64,000 bases of DNA, taken from contig CM063508.1 of NCBI GenBank assembly GCA_032207245.1, positions 95,798,016 to 95,862,015 on the forward strand. Direction: 5' to 3'. This document shows positions 62,800 through 64,000 of the stretch, one piece after another. The notes beneath the pieces are model-generated. The model was not told where the DNA came from, made no database searches, and saw only the letters and a list, made by a program, of their open reading frames with translations. Numbering within the stretch: the stretch's first letter is position 1; each line of letters starts with the position of its first letter. The DNA comes from Pardosa pseudoannulata. Its lineage: Eukaryota; Arthropoda; Arachnida; Araneae; Lycosidae. The translations under genes were made by a program, and so were the position numbers.

Positions 62800-64000
62800 T
62801 AAAAACCATTTTAAAATTGTAATTTTTTATATAGTTGTAAATTTTTCACACCCCTCCGAAGAAAAGAAAAGGCTTTCCTTTTATGTCAAATAAATTTTTG
62901 ATTCATAATTTTTTTTAAATTTTCGTTTTGCTTATTAGGGATGTATTGGTACGTAGAAGCATTGAGAGAATCAAGATGTTGCGTAACACAATATTGCTTA
63001 TTTTCTATTTGGGTTTAATTCTGCGAGGAGTGTTTTTATTGTTGGAAAATAGTTTCCTGGTTGCGGAAAATTAAAAATGAATTTACGGATTTTCTTTAAA
63101 ATTTCGATGGTGTATAACCATTTCTCGAGAAAGCTCTGGAGGGTTGTTACGGAACCCTAGGGTTCCGCAGAATACACTTTAAGAAACCCTGACTTACAGA
63201 GTTCATGATAAGGTGTCTTCAATGAGAAGAGATCGGTGGCATAAAAAATTTGGAAATCATTGCACTAAAATCCAACCATAAAAGATGTATTTCCCTCTGT
63301 TTGGCATGTATGTATGTCTTGATGATTTGAGTGATTTGTGCTGCCCGCTTAGGAAAATGTAGGACTAACCTAACAACCCATCTGATGTATTCTTTAACTT
63401 TCAAACTCTTATTACTTAACGAAACTATCTTCCGCATTTCAAGTGCGGCACTTTAGTAGCTGGGTTATGGTCTGACAGCTTCTCAGCTTCTCGGCTGATT
63501 ATGAGAAGTTATACAATTATGAGTCTCTCAAATTTGGCTAAGCAACTGTAAACAATCAGGTAGGAAATTCGGAAAATTTTAGATTGTTCGTTGCGTGAAA
63601 GAGAGCATTGAACTTGCATGCCCGTATTTTCCGAGAGATAAAAATCACTGATGCAATATTCCTCTGTCACGGATGCCTGAGCAAGAAACAAAATCGTAGT
63701 AAGCAGTATATGCGAAAGGGTGGAAACTCACATTGCTCCCCTAAGAATACCATTTTAAAAGTTTTGAAATGTAAAGCTTGTGTAATAGGTATTTCAGGTT
63801 TGAAGGTGAATCAACATACTTGCTTCTTTTAGAAACTTTGAAACAGACAGTTTGCTAGAACTGAGTGCTGAATCGATGTCTACAGACTCATACTTTCATT
63901 TTGATTTTTAAATTATCACAATCATTTGAGAATTTTTTTTTTCTTCATAAAAGTTTTGATGGTAATTTTTAGACTAACGACTATTTTAAAATATACTGCT
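62800..64000 (+). other. Right end of the window
   Basis: No gene recognised. An open frame at 63608-63832 has scattered Cys pairs (CHGCLSKK, CKACVIG), perhaps a relic of a transposon zinc-binding domain, but nothing confirms it. Confidence 0.35.

Overview
The window is eukaryotic nuclear DNA, strongly AT-rich, with GT-AG introns, many microsatellites and a dense load of transposon relics. tRNA-derived SINEs with CCAAACC-type ends, piggyBac, hAT and non-LTR remnants point to an arthropod; the SINE and LINE flavour reminds me of spiders, but that is recollection and no marker gene settles it.

One gene dominates the left 51 kb. On the minus strand I could assemble 32 coding exons from the ATG at 50802 to the TGA at 764 with every splice phase consistent (3165 nt, 1054 residues). 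The protein is an acidic, Ser/Glu-rich, DEK-like chromatin protein. Instead of the single pseudo-SAP/SAP DNA-binding module of DEK it carries four, each built from three exons of phases 1-0, 0-2, 2-1 and nearly constant sizes (77, 95-101, 131-158 nt). Each is preceded by a linker series of phases 1-0, 0-1, 1-1, so a six-exon cassette seems to have been duplicated. Between modules 1 and 2 a symmetrical three-exon block adds a cysteine-containing domain of a type I associate with arthropod transposase-like proteins. No DEK C-terminal domain is seen. This is the most notable system in the window.

A second minus-strand gene (38651-40413, four exons, 187 residues) encodes a complete C2CH THAP zinc finger and lies inside the 19-kb second intron of the DEK-like gene. 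A candidate 5' non-coding exon, CCAAT box and YY1-like site lie at 51.2-51.7 kb.

Introns and flanks hold a decayed 2.2-kb piggyBac with both ends and TTAA sites (7695-9919), a 147-bp piggyBac-type MITE (22930-23076), a non-autonomous hAT element with a perfect 8-bp target duplication (47018-47948), an inverted pair of MITE copies around a (TG)n(TA)n(CA)n tract (42.9-44.3 kb), about ten SINE copies or fragments, a LINE RNase H relic (32.4-33.1 kb), and tandem arrays of about 108 bp (49.1-49.7 kb) and 120 bp (52.8-53.9 kb). Beyond 51.9 kb no host gene was recognised: the stretch holds Ty3/gypsy and non-LTR relics, one interrupted by an insertion with a 15-bp target duplication, plus LTR-like sequences.
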